DNA from: Catellatospora bangladeshensis
Lineage (GTDB): Bacteria > Actinomycetota > Actinomycetes > Mycobacteriales > Micromonosporaceae
Length of the DNA stretch: 64,000 nucleotides
Assembly: GCF_016862575.1 (NCBI RefSeq)
Contig: NZ_BONF01000034.1
Location: 62,001-126,000, forward strand
Direction of reading: 5' to 3'
Shown here: positions 1-7,631 of the stretch, piece by piece
Position numbering within the stretch: position 1 is the first letter of the stretch
Layout of the letters: each line of letters starts with the position of its first letter
Position numbers and translations under genes: made by a program
Notes under the pieces: generated by a model
Seen by the model: only the letters and a program-made list of their open reading frames with translations
Database searches by the model: none
Told to the model about the DNA's origin: nothing

Positions 1-753
1 GTCCTCGTACGCGTAGACGGCTTTGACCCGCTCACCGGCCACGACGGTCTCGCCGGCCCATACCACCATCTCCCGCCGCAGGACCGGCTTGAGCCACGGG
101 AAGCCGGCCAGCCACCTGTTGTCGAACGCGATGGCCGCCTGCCGGTCGCCCTCCGTGGGCTGCGCGGCGGGCCGGCCCGCCGCGAGCACCGCCTCGGTGG
201 CCCTGCCCAGCGCCGCGCTGATCGGGCTGGTGCCCTTGCGCAGCTGCACCGACCGCGGGGAGATCCGCAGCATCTGCCGGTGCCCGCGCAGGAAGAGGTG
301 GTGACCCTGCCGGGTCAGACCGTGCTCGTCCAGCGCCAGCGACGACAGCACCAGGTCGTGGGCGTATCGGCCGTCGTTGACCAGCGCGTGGCCGGTGTGG
401 TGGTCGCCGCCGCTCAGCTCGGCGTACCCGTTGGGGTGGTGGCTGTGCCAGAGCCCCAGGAACTCCACGTCCGGATGCTCCTGGATCAGCCGCTGGTACA
501 CCCGGAACTGGTACTCGTTGTCGGAGTAGTGGTGCACCGCCGACCGGTCCGCGAGCGGGCCGTCGTCGATGAAGCCGCCGACGACGATCCGCAGCTTCGC
601 CAGCTCGCGCCGCCAACTGCGCGACGAGGCGTCGAAGTCGCCCTCGATCCACCCGACGAACTTGCCGCCGACCTCGTAGTCGGGGCTGGCCCCGATCTCG
701 TCGCGGACACGCTCCAGCACGTCCTCGTAGAACTCCAGGATCAGCTCGCTCAT
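1..753 (-). CDS. JAB/MPN (JAMM) metalloprotease, 3' end cut by window edge
   Basis: 251 codons are open from ATG at 753 to the window edge with no stop, so the C-terminus is missing. Residues about 20-120 carry a JAMM-type zinc site: Glu27 in YEVGG, then H103-S-H105 followed by S114-G-G-D117. JAMM proteins cleave isopeptide or peptide bonds next to ubiquitin-like modifiers. The HSH to Ser spacing is eight residues, one more than in classic eukaryotic JAMM, but I recall such spacing in bacterial E1/E2-linked JAB proteins. The start overlaps the stop of the E1-like gene by 4 bases (ATGA), so the two are translationally coupled. Expected role: processing or removal of the modifier of this cassette. 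Family call is strong; substrate is unknown. Confidence 0.85.
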   Translation of the reverse strand, partial: MSELILEFYEDVLERVRDEIGASPDYEVGGKFVGWIEGDFDASSRSWRRELAKLRIVVGGFIDDGPLADRSAVHHYSDNEYQFRVYQRLIQEHPDVEFLGLWHSHHPNGYAELSGGDHHTGHALVNDGRYAHDLVLSSLALDEHGLTRQGHHLFLRGHRQMLRISPRSVQLRKGTSPISAALGRATEAVLAAGRPAAQPTEGDRQAAIAFDNRWLAGFPWLKPVLRREMVVWAGETVVAGERVKAVYAYED

Positions 754-1604
754 GCCGCGCCCTCCGGCGTGGCGTCCTCCGGCGTGCCGCCGCAGTCGAG
801 GTAGCAGCTGCGCTGGGGCTTCACGAGGACCCGGGTCGTCGCGTAGTGGTGCGCGAAGACGTCCTTCTCCGGCCGGATCCCCACGGTCAGCCAGTTGAAC
901 GACAGCCGCGGCACGTACGACGACCTGCCGCCCATGAGCACGCTCCAGGCCATGTGCGCGTGCAGTCCCGCCACGATCGCGATGTCGACGGGCAGGCCGG
1001 AGGTCACGAAGTCGGCGTTGCCGATGCCGTAGCGCTCCCGCCGCTCCTCGCTGGTGAGGTCGAGCGCGTTCTCCAGGTTCAGCTGGTTCGCGTCGGCGAC
1101 CATCTGCATGCACGCGAAGCAGCCGGTGGCGCCCGGCGCGTACAGGTAGATCTGGCCGCCCACGCCCGTGCGCATCACCGAACCGGTCAGGCAGGGCCGC
1201 CGCAGCCGTACGCACTCGGCGTTGATCCAGCTGCGCACGGCGGGGTTGTCCACCGCGCAGATGACCAGGTGCGACCCGGCGGCCGCCGCCTCGAAGGCGT
1301 CCGACTGCTGCACGTCGGCGGCGTGCGCGTCGACCACGGCCGCCGGGTTGCGGTCCATGATCCAGTCGTGCAGCACGTCGACCTTGGGCCTGCCCAGGTC
1401 GGCGCGGCGGCCGGGGTGCTTCACCAGGTTGACCGGCTCCAGGACGTCCGGGTCGAACAGGTGCCAGCGGGCGATGCCGGCCATCGCCAGCGGCTGGAGC
1501 AGGGTCGCCCCGCCGCTGCCGAGACCGACCACGGTGACCGCCAGCTGGTTGACCGGCGAGTCCTCGAGCAGGTGCGCGATCCGTGCCGTGTCGAGCTTCT
1601 CCAT
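750..1604 (-). CDS. ThiF/E1-like adenylating enzyme
   Basis: 284 aa. The N-terminal Rossmann part has the nucleotide loop GLGSGG at 27-32, an acidic patch (FDPDVLEPVNL, 50-60) and later CAVDN at 116-120, as in ThiF/MoeB/E1 enzymes that adenylate a C-terminal carboxylate with ATP. Cys162-F-A-Cys165 and Cys267-x3-Cys271 probably bind the structural zinc. Other cysteines (116, 131, 138) could carry a thioester, but no classic E1 active-site loop is evident. It lies 6 bases after the E2-like gene and overlaps the JAB gene, so it is the middle of an E2-E1-JAB operon. Expected role: activation of the modifier or peptide substrate. Fold call strong, conjugation role inferred from context. Confidence 0.88.
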   Translation of the reverse strand: MEKLDTARIAHLLEDSPVNQLAVTVVGLGSGGATLLQPLAMAGIARWHLFDPDVLEPVNLVKHPGRRADLGRPKVDVLHDWIMDRNPAAVVDAHAADVQQSDAFEAAAAGSHLVICAVDNPAVRSWINAECVRLRRPCLTGSVMRTGVGGQIYLYAPGATGCFACMQMVADANQLNLENALDLTSEERRERYGIGNADFVTSGLPVDIAIVAGLHAHMAWSVLMGGRSSYVPRLSFNWLTVGIRPEKDVFAHHYATTRVLVKPQRSCYLDCGGTPEDATPEGAA

Positions 1605-1610
1605 CGTCGA

Positions 1611-2039
1611 TCAGTGCCCCTGTTCGGTTCCGGGCCAGTAGCCGTTGTGCCGGTACACCTCGTACTTGTTCAGCCAGATCGCGGCCTTGGCCACCGCCAC
1701 CGCCACCGAGTAGATGGGCCGCCACTGGTCGGGCCGCATGATGCACATGTTGCCCTCGACGTAGGCGTGCGGGCAGCTCTCGATCGCCCAGCCGTTCGGG
1801 AAGATCTTGGGCAGCCGGTGGGGGTAGTCCGACGGCAGCGCGACGTAGATCGCGTACTGCCGCCGCAGGTTCGTGGTGAGCTTGCCGTGCACCTGATAGG
1901 TGTTGCCGGACGCGGCCCACCGGAACTGCGGGAACGCGTTCGCGAGCCGGGCCTGCTCGACCGCCCACCGGTTCCTGCCCCGCAGGTCCTCGCCCAGGAT
2001 CAGCAGCCTGCGCGGGATGACGAAGTCGACATTGGACAT
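1611..2039 (-). CDS. E2-like (UBC-fold) conjugating protein
   Basis: 142 aa. The central part follows the E2 layout: a YPHRLPKIFP stretch (72-81) like the E2 PxxPP segment, then CPHAYVEGNMC (89-99) with candidate catalytic Cys99, a Trp106-x-Pro108 downstream, and a helix rich in Ala/Val (109-122). This mirrors the HPN...G.iCL...WSP pattern of E2 enzymes. It starts one base after the stop of the 52-aa gene and ends 6 bases before the E1-like gene, so the order is peptide, E2, E1, JAB. Expected role: accepts the activated modifier from the E1-like protein and passes it to a target. Size is typical of a minimal E2. No RING-type E3 is seen in the window. Confidence 0.8.
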   Translation of the reverse strand: MSNVDFVIPRRLLILGEDLRGRNRWAVEQARLANAFPQFRWAASGNTYQVHGKLTTNLRRQYAIYVALPSDYPHRLPKIFPNGWAIESCPHAYVEGNMCIMRPDQWRPIYSVAVAVAKAAIWLNKYEVYRHNGYWPGTEQGH

Positions 2040-2040
2040 C

Positions 2041-2199
2041 TCACATGTCCGCTCGGTAGTCGCCCTGCACGTCTACCATCGCGAGACCGCGGGCGTTCGG
2101 ATCGGAAGCGGGCTGGATCGTGCCGTCCTCGTTGATGATGATCGGCGTATCGTCCAGCTGCTCGTCGAGGAGCCGCTCGAGACGCTGCGTCTCGTTCAT
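2041..2199 (-). CDS. 52-aa protein leading a ubiquitin-like cassette
   Basis: ATG at 2199 is preceded by a perfect AGGAGG site five bases upstream, the strongest ribosome site in the cassette. The stop is one base before the E2-like start. The protein is acidic, begins MNETQRLERLLDEQLDD (a likely short helix), then a small hydrophobic turn (TPIIINEDG), and ends GDYRADM. It is too short for a beta-grasp ubiquitin fold and has no terminal Gly-Gly. Its position as first gene of a peptide-E2-E1-JAB operon makes it the obvious candidate for the conjugated or processed partner. That role is inference. I do not recognise a named family. Confidence 0.72.
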   Translation of the reverse strand: MNETQRLERLLDEQLDDTPIIINEDGTIQPASDPNARGLAMVDVQGDYRADM

Positions 2200-2214
2200 G
2201 TATTCCTCCTGAGG

Positions 2215-2470
2215 CTAGCTCCGGCCTCCCCTGCTGCCGGAGACGCGTTCGGCCTGAATGACTGCGCACACCCGGGCCACGGCGGCGGCCCCGCTCGGCC
2301 GGGCGCCGGGATCCTTCGCGAGCAGCTTGGCAATCAGCCGGTCCAGTGGGCCCGGCACCTCACGTCTGACGGACAGGACCCGGATCGGCGTCGCCGAACT
2401 GCTCCGGCGCCATGCGGGGAAGCGTGCCCAGCGCCATGTGCGGCGCGGTCATCGGGGAGAGCAGCCCGAG
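2215..2470 (-). pseudogene. Remnant of a Ser/Thr protein kinase
   Basis: Two kinase fragments lie in different frames. The first, about 2470-2360, reads MTAPHMALGTLPRMAPEQFG from 2452, matching the kinase activation segment GTxxYMAPEQ, and then hits a stop at 2360. The second, about 2375-2215, reads VPGPLDRLIAKLLAKDPGARPSG, the usual end of a bacterial kinase domain (P-L-x-x-L-I-x-x-L-L-A-K-D-P-x-x-R-P), and stops at 2215. The N-lobe, catalytic loop and the part between the fragments are absent, so this is a deletion relic. It sits between the ECF sigma gene and the ubiquitin-like cassette on the same strand, and its 3' end is 15 bases before the 52-aa start. Confidence 0.72.
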
Positions 2471-2474
2471 CCGG

Positions 2475-3776
2475 TCAGCCCAGCGCGGCGGACTTGCGCA
2501 GCAGCACCGAGCGTTCACGCAGGTTGCCGCACAGGCGTGCCGCCAGCTCCAGCTCGGCGCGCGCCTCGGCGGTGCGCCCGAGCCTGGCCAGCAGCTCCCC
2601 GCGCACGCTCGGCACCAGGTAAGACCCCGGCAGCCGGCCGGTCACCACCAGCTCGTCGACGATCTCCAGCGCCGGGCCGGGCCCCGCGGCCATCGCGACG
2701 GCCACGGCCCGGTTCAGCTCGACCACCGGCGACGGCGCCACCCGGCCCAGCGCCTCGTACAGCAGCACGATGCGCTCCCAGTCGGTGTCGGCGACCGACG
2801 GCGCCGACGCGTGGCACGCGGCGATCGCCGCCTGCAGCCCGTACGGCCCCAACCCGCGCCCGGCCGCCGAGGCGCGGCCCAGCGCGGCCAGCCCACGGCG
2901 GATCGCCGACCGGTCCCACAGCCGCCGGTCCTGGTCCTCCAGCAGCACCGGCTCCCCGTCGGGCCCGGTCCGGGCGGGGAACCGGGCGGCCGTCAGCTCG
3001 CACAGCGCCAGCAGCCCCGACACCTCCGGCTCGGCCGGCAGCAGCGCGGCCAGGGTCCGGGCCAGCCGGATCGCCTCATACGCCAGATCCCGGCGCAGCA
3101 GGCTGTCCCCGGCCGTCGCCGTCGAACCCTCCGTGAAGATCACATAGAGCACGCTCAGCACACTGCCGAGCCGCTCACGCCGCTGCTCGGCGGCGGGCAG
3201 CTCGAACGGCACGTGCGCCGCGGCGATCGTCTTCTTGGCCCGGGTGATCCGCGCCTGCACGGTGGGCACCGGCACCAGGAACGCCCGCGCGATCTCCTCG
3301 CTGGACAGTCCGCCGACCGCGCGCAGCGTCAGCGCCACCCGCGCCTCCGGCGCCAGCACCGGATGGCACGCGATGAAGATCAGCGAGAGGATGTCGTCGT
3401 CGATCCGGTCCGGGTCCCACAGCTCCCCCGACCGGTCGGCGGGCACCGTCACGCCCGCGCTGTGCTCACCCTCGCCGAGCCCGCGGGCCAGCATCGCGTA
3501 CCGCTCGTCGCGGGCCGACCGCCGCCGGAACACGTCGATCGCCCGCCGCCGCGCGGTGGCCAGCAGCCAGCCCACCGCGTCCCGGGGCGCACCGTCGCGC
3601 GACCAGGACACCAGCGCCTCGGCCACCGCCTCCTGCGCGACGTCCTCGGCCAGCGCGAAGTCACCGGTGTAGCGGGCCAGCGCCGCCACGATCCGGGCGG
3701 ACTCGATGCGCCAGACGGCCTCGACGGCCCGCCGCGCCGACTCGGCGATCAGCGGGCCGTCGGTGGCGGCGTCCAT
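2475..3776 (-). CDS. ECF42-type RNA polymerase sigma factor
   Basis: 433 aa from ATG at 3776, which overlaps the stop of the DGPF gene by one base (TGATG). Residues about 1-170 hold sigma region 2 (LAEDVAQEAVAEAL, VGWLLATARRRAIDVFRRR) and region 4 (LTLRAVGGLSSEEIARAFLV, RITRAKKTI). The remaining roughly 250 residues are an alpha-helical, TPR-like extension, the hallmark of ECF42 sigma factors, which need it for activity and are not controlled by a classic anti-sigma. A longer upstream reading is open but runs through the partner gene in another frame, so I reject it. ECF42 genes are typically next to DGPF/YCII genes, as here. Confidence 0.93.
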   Translation of the reverse strand: MDAATDGPLIAESARRAVEAVWRIESARIVAALARYTGDFALAEDVAQEAVAEALVSWSRDGAPRDAVGWLLATARRRAIDVFRRRSARDERYAMLARGLGEGEHSAGVTVPADRSGELWDPDRIDDDILSLIFIACHPVLAPEARVALTLRAVGGLSSEEIARAFLVPVPTVQARITRAKKTIAAAHVPFELPAAEQRRERLGSVLSVLYVIFTEGSTATAGDSLLRRDLAYEAIRLARTLAALLPAEPEVSGLLALCELTAARFPARTGPDGEPVLLEDQDRRLWDRSAIRRGLAALGRASAAGRGLGPYGLQAAIAACHASAPSVADTDWERIVLLYEALGRVAPSPVVELNRAVAVAMAAGPGPALEIVDELVVTGRLPGSYLVPSVRGELLARLGRTAEARAELELAARLCGNLRERSVLLRKSAALG

Positions 3777-4195
3777 CAGAGCTGACCGGTCCGCTCGCGC
3801 CACGCCCGCTCCCGGATGATCCACTCGTTGTCCTGCGGGAACTCGTCGATGGTCGGCACCCGGCGGATCTCGCACTTCGAGCCGGCCGTCGCGGGCATCC
3901 GCTTGGCCCACTCCACGGCCTCCTCCTTGGTGGCCACGTCGATCAGGTAGAAGCCGCCGAACAGCTCCTTCGTCTCGCCGTACGGGCCGTCGGTCACCAC
4001 CGGCGTCTCGCCGCTGTAGTCGACCACCACACCCTGGCCCGCGTCGTCCAGGCCCTCGGCGGCGACCAGCACACCGGCCCGGATCAGCTCCTCGTTGAAG
4101 CGGCCGACCGTCTCCAGCATCTCCTCGAACGGGGTCTCCATCATCTTCGCGAGCGACTCGTCCGTCGCGCGCATGATCAGCATGTACTTCGCCAT
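3776..4195 (-). CDS. YCII/DGPF family protein, partner of ECF42 sigma
   Basis: 139 aa. Start chosen at ATG 4195 (MAKYMLIM), with AAGGAG eight bases upstream. The family signature is present as VTDGPYGETKELFGGFYLID near residue 65, with Tyr instead of Phe in DGPF. The fold is the ferredoxin-like YCII alpha-beta barrel, and no catalytic function is established for DGPF proteins. Such genes are common targets and neighbours of ECF42 sigma factors, which have been linked to stress responses. The two genes form a coupled unit with a one-base overlap. Confidence 0.92.
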   Translation of the reverse strand: MAKYMLIMRATDESLAKMMETPFEEMLETVGRFNEELIRAGVLVAAEGLDDAGQGVVVDYSGETPVVTDGPYGETKELFGGFYLIDVATKEEAVEWAKRMPATAGSKCEIRRVPTIDEFPQDNEWIIRERAWRERTGQL

Positions 4196-4336
4196 CTCGG
4201 TTCTCCTTGCCGTTCGGGGCCGTCTTTCGACCCTCTCACCCCGAGGTCGAACAGGCCTCCCGCAGATCGACACGTCGCCCGGATTATTTTCGGGAGACTT
4301 TCCGCCCCGCCGTTTCCGCTGGTAGCGGCGCTGCAG

Positions 4337-5467
4337 TCAGCTCGGGGCCGCCGCGCCGACCAGCCGCGGGTGCATGTCCGGGAACGAGCCGTCACCGAAC
4401 ATGATCCGCGCCGCCGCGGCCCGCCCGGCGCCCGTTCGCAGGAACGCCACCGCGGCCTCCGCCGCCGCCACGGAACGGATGCCCGTGGACAGGCGGCGCA
4501 GCAGCAGCCGCCCCCGGAACCGGGCGCGCAGCGCGTTGCCGTCATACCGGCGCAGCACCTGCTCGTCGCCGGTGCGCAGGTAGTCGGCCGTGACCGCCGC
4601 GGCCAGCTCCGACATCCGCAGGCACGGGTCGAGCCCACCCGCCGTCAGCGGCGACACCGCACCGGCCGCGTCGCCGACCAGCAGCCCACCCGGGCAGGCC
4701 AGCCGCCGCAGCACCCCGCCCACCGGGATCGGGCCACCCCGGCGCTCGACCGGGCCGACCGGCGCGGCCCGTCCGGGTGCGGTCTCGGCGAACTGCTCCA
4801 GCAGGTGGCGTACGCCGCTGCGCATTGCCTCCGGGTGACCCGCGACCCCGACGTGTGCGTGCTCGCCGTCGTCGATGACCCAACCCAGGTAGCCGGGCGC
4901 GACCCTCGGGTCCAGCACGCAGTGAAACGCCGGCGACGTCGTGCCGGACGCGATGGGGTGAACCAGCTCGGCGCCCACCAGAAACCGCCGGTTGACGTCC
5001 AGCCCCAGGTCACGGGCCACCCGCGAGCGGGCCCCGTCCGCGCCGACGACGAACCGGGCCGCCACCGGCTCCGCACCCTCCAGCCGCACTACTCCCCCAG
5101 CCGTCCCGTCATAGCGCACGCCCAGCAGCACCTGCACCCCGGCCGCCTCCGCCGCGCGGTGTGCGTGCTCGTAGACGGCCGCCATGTCGGCCACCCGGTA
5201 CTCGTCGCGGTCGCTGGCCAGATGCACCGGCGCTCGCCGCGACGGCGGGTAGAGCAGCACGTCGCGGACACCGGGCCCGAGCAGGTGGCCGGGCAGGTCG
5301 AAGTCGTCGAGGGTACGCCGCACGAAGATCCCCGTCGTACGGATGCCCGCCGCCAGGGACCTGCGCCGGTCCACCACCATCACCGTCAGCTCGCGTCCGG
5401 CGAGCAGCCGGGCCGTGTGCAGCCCGGCCAGACCCGCACCCACCACGAGCACATCCACTGTCCGCAT
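4337..5467 (-). CDS. FAD-dependent oxidoreductase, geranylgeranyl-reductase/hydroxylase type
   Basis: 376 aa. The N-terminal FAD Rossmann motif is VVGAGLAGLHTARLL (about 8-22) followed by VVDRRR. A GADGARSRVAR motif lies near 145, and the second FAD motif VGDAAGAVSPLTAGGLDPCL is near 265-284, as in geranylgeranyl reductases and p-hydroxybenzoate-hydroxylase-like enzymes. It is a cytosolic flavoprotein; reduction of a prenyl or other hydrophobic substrate is possible, but the substrate cannot be read from sequence. It stands alone between the YCII gene (141-base gap) and the Sel1 gene (167-base gap). Confidence 0.82.
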   Translation of the reverse strand: MRTVDVLVVGAGLAGLHTARLLAGRELTVMVVDRRRSLAAGIRTTGIFVRRTLDDFDLPGHLLGPGVRDVLLYPPSRRAPVHLASDRDEYRVADMAAVYEHAHRAAEAAGVQVLLGVRYDGTAGGVVRLEGAEPVAARFVVGADGARSRVARDLGLDVNRRFLVGAELVHPIASGTTSPAFHCVLDPRVAPGYLGWVIDDGEHAHVGVAGHPEAMRSGVRHLLEQFAETAPGRAAPVGPVERRGGPIPVGGVLRRLACPGGLLVGDAAGAVSPLTAGGLDPCLRMSELAAAVTADYLRTGDEQVLRRYDGNALRARFRGRLLLRRLSTGIRSVAAAEAAVAFLRTGAGRAAAARIMFGDGSFPDMHPRLVGAAAPS

Positions 5468-5634
5468 GCCCAGCGACGGTAGGTGCGGCGACGGCCGTCA
5501 GCGGCGGTCAGCACGCTAACGGCCCGACATCTCCACAGCTCCGCCACAACCCGAAAAACGGATGTCACACCAGCTCAGGAGGCATGCGCTGCGGGCGCTC
5601 CCAGGTCACCGGCGATGCCGTCCCGGCCGGGCCG

Positions 5635-6222
5635 TCACCCGTTCGCGACGTCGTACGGCCCGCCAGCCGCGAGCAGGCGCTGCGCGCCGGGGTGGCCGTT
5701 CGCGGCGGCGGCCATGAACCACGGCTTCGCGGCCGCCAGGCCATCGGTCTCCTCGACCAGGCGGCCCAGGTCCCACTGGGCGCTGGTCAGCCCCGCCTCG
5801 GCCGCCTGCTGCAGCCACCGCCGCGCCCCGTCATGGTCGCGCCGCATCTTGAAGCCCAGGCCGAGGGCGTACGCAGCCTGCGGGTTGCCCGCCTCGGCCT
5901 GTGCCCGCAGCATCGCCTCGTGCCGGGCCGACCAGCGGTCGACGATCGCGGGCAGGGCGAAGCTCCACTTTCCGGTGGCCCAGATCGCGAGCAGGCCCGC
6001 GAACAGCCACAGCGCCCGGCCGACGGTGCCGGCCGTGCTGTCGACGCCGGTGAAGAACATGATCAGTCCGGCCACGATGAACAGCAGCAGGCTCACCAGC
6101 ATCACGAGTGAGCTGGCATTGGCCCCGGGCGCCGAGTTGAAGGTCGCCGTCCTGCGCAGCACCCACCAGAACACCGGCCCGCCGAGGATCATCACCAGGG
6201 TCAACAGCATGACGGTGTCCAT
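5635..6222 (-). CDS. Membrane protein with C-terminal Sel1-like repeats
   Basis: 195 aa. Three predicted membrane helices (about 3-22, 38-60 and 67-87) are followed by a soluble tail with two Sel1-like helical hairpins, QAEAGNPQAAYALGLGFK and then a block ending AANGHPGAQRLLAAGG. Sel1 repeats usually mediate protein contacts, so this may be a membrane-anchored adaptor. The region upstream of the start (6223-6300) contains short AT-rich patches that may hold its promoter. No operon partner. Function unknown. Confidence 0.75.
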   Translation of the reverse strand: MDTVMLLTLVMILGGPVFWWVLRRTATFNSAPGANASSLVMLVSLLLFIVAGLIMFFTGVDSTAGTVGRALWLFAGLLAIWATGKWSFALPAIVDRWSARHEAMLRAQAEAGNPQAAYALGLGFKMRRDHDGARRWLQQAAEAGLTSAQWDLGRLVEETDGLAAAKPWFMAAAANGHPGAQRLLAAGGPYDVANG

Positions 6223-6518
6223 GGGGCTCCCTTTGACGTATGCCTGTTCAGACCGGACGACACCGGCCTGTGGAGAATCGCGGCAGGCCCTAGATTAGTG
6301 CTTGTCATCAATTTGCAACCAGCGAAGTGATCGTCCTTTTCGGCTGTGATGCCGCCGAGCCAACCGTGGCCACAGGCCCTGCCACCATGAGGACCGAGCA
6401 GCAGCGTTCGCCGTGTCGAACAGACCACGATATGCACTAACAGTTCTGACCAGCACGGACGCACCTCGGCCCGCTGAACGCGGTTGCCTGATCGGGATCT
6501 TGATGGCGAGGTATCCGG
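6223..6518. other. Intergenic stretch without a recognisable gene
   Basis: 296 bases. The first 100 bases upstream of the Sel1 gene are AT-richer than the surroundings and include a TTGCAAATTGATGACAAG patch on the minus strand that could be promoter sequence. No open frame with protein-like composition was found, and no repeat or RNA structure stood out. Confidence 0.4.
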
Positions 6519-6963
6519 GTGACCAACGAGCAGTGGCCTCCGGAGTGGTGCCTGACCGCGACGCTGCCGCCCTACCCGTACCGCCCGGACGGCCCGTAGG
6601 GACACCTGCGCAGCCAGAAGATCTTCCCCGCCGGGGCGAAGCTCTATGTGATCGGGTTCGCGGGCATGGGCGAGACGATGATCGTCGTCGGGTACGCCCA
6701 CGACCGGCACAGCCCGGTATGTTCGCACATCAAGACCAGGTATCTCGGCGGGCTCGGCTGGTCTACCGGCCCGCCGTCCTGCGGGCAATCCGGGTGGCGG
6801 AGATCGAGCATCCACGCGCCACCGACCGCTGGTGGGTCGACTTCCGTGGCGGGCCACCTACCAGACCGCAGACCCGGCATACGGCGAGCACCTGGCCCGG
6901 ATAACGGCAAGATTGCAGCGAGCGCAGCACGGCCCGCCGGTGCCGCCGTCGGGCGAACGGTAG
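6519..6963 (+). pseudogene. Broken small hypothetical protein gene
   Basis: Protein-like sequence continues across three frames. From GTG 6519 the frame reads VTNEQWPPEWC... into an in-frame TAG at 6597, then continues in the same frame as HLRSQKIFPAGAKLYVIGFAG to about 6715. Sense then moves to another frame (LVYRPAVLRAIRVAEIEHPR, around 6745-6845) and finally to a third (WRATYQTADPAYGEHLARI...) that ends at 6963. One nonsense change and two frameshifts imply a dead gene of about 145 codons. The layout resembles small actinobacterial hypothetical proteins of which I recall no function. Confidence 0.6.
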
Positions 6964-7112
6964 GCTGCGGCGGCGCCATGGTGATCGACGGCCTTCGCCG
7001 GTGCCGTGAACGTGCGGAATTGATCGCTGGCTTCAACCCGAGGCAAGCGCGGTGCAGAGGTGGGCTTCGGCCTTAGGGAGGGCAGCCCAGGACACGGAGC
7101 GGCACTGTCGTG

Positions 7113-7631
7113 CTAGGAGGACGTGATGGCGCGAATAACGCCGGGATGAAAAACCAAGTGTAGTAGTCCTCCCAGTAAAACACTCAATGTGAAGTAGATG
7201 ACGAATCCACGCACACCCGTGTAGAACAAGTAGTTGAATAAGGCTATAAGGGTCGTGGCAGATATTATCAGCGTCAGGATTCCCAAGAGCCTTGTAGGAC
7301 GCACTATCCACATAATGTGAGGCAGCGCGTAACCGGTAATTAGCCCGAGAGCGAACCCGCCGAGATGGAACGACGGAAAGCCGCCAACCTGAAATTGTGG
7401 CAGCTGTATGCGTCCTGCCACCGTAACGACATACAGTGCAAATACGACCAAGCCTGCCCAGAATCCTGCCCATCCCGACACTTTCGACTCGTGGTTCTTC
7501 GCACCACCTGGAAGCAGCAGAGCGATCACAAACAGCGCAAAGAGGATGCAAGGGATTATCCCCAGAATTACGATTCCGTAGACGACTTCCAACATCGCGC
7601 TCCAAGATTTGTGCCGCCCGGATTGCGTCAT
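7113..7631 (-). CDS. Multi-pass membrane protein of low GC content
   Basis: 172 aa, ATG at 7631 with AGGA six bases upstream. Strongly hydrophobic segments at about 12-43, 51-74, 91-111, 115-136 and 138-160 predict four to six membrane helices. No catalytic motif is seen. Base composition is near 50% GC and codons such as ATA, TTA and AAT are frequent, quite unlike the roughly 72% GC neighbours. This marks a recent import. The flanks (a broken gene upstream and a non-coding stretch downstream) support an acquired, eroding island. Function unknown. Confidence 0.7.
   Translation of the reverse strand: MTQSGRHKSWSAMLEVVYGIVILGIIPCILFALFVIALLLPGGAKNHESKVSGWAGFWAGLVVFALYVVTVAGRIQLPQFQVGGFPSFHLGGFALGLITGYALPHIMWIVRPTRLLGILTLIISATTLIALFNYLFYTGVRGFVIYFTLSVLLGGLLHLVFHPGVIRAITSS

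Noticed and set aside
2412-3785. 457-codon open frame on the plus strand
   Set aside because: Antisense to the ECF42 sigma gene; high Arg/Gln/Pro content, no sense.
6201-6857. 218-codon minus-strand frame in the 6.2-6.9 kb scar
   Set aside because: Low-complexity shadow covering the broken plus-strand gene; no ribosome site.
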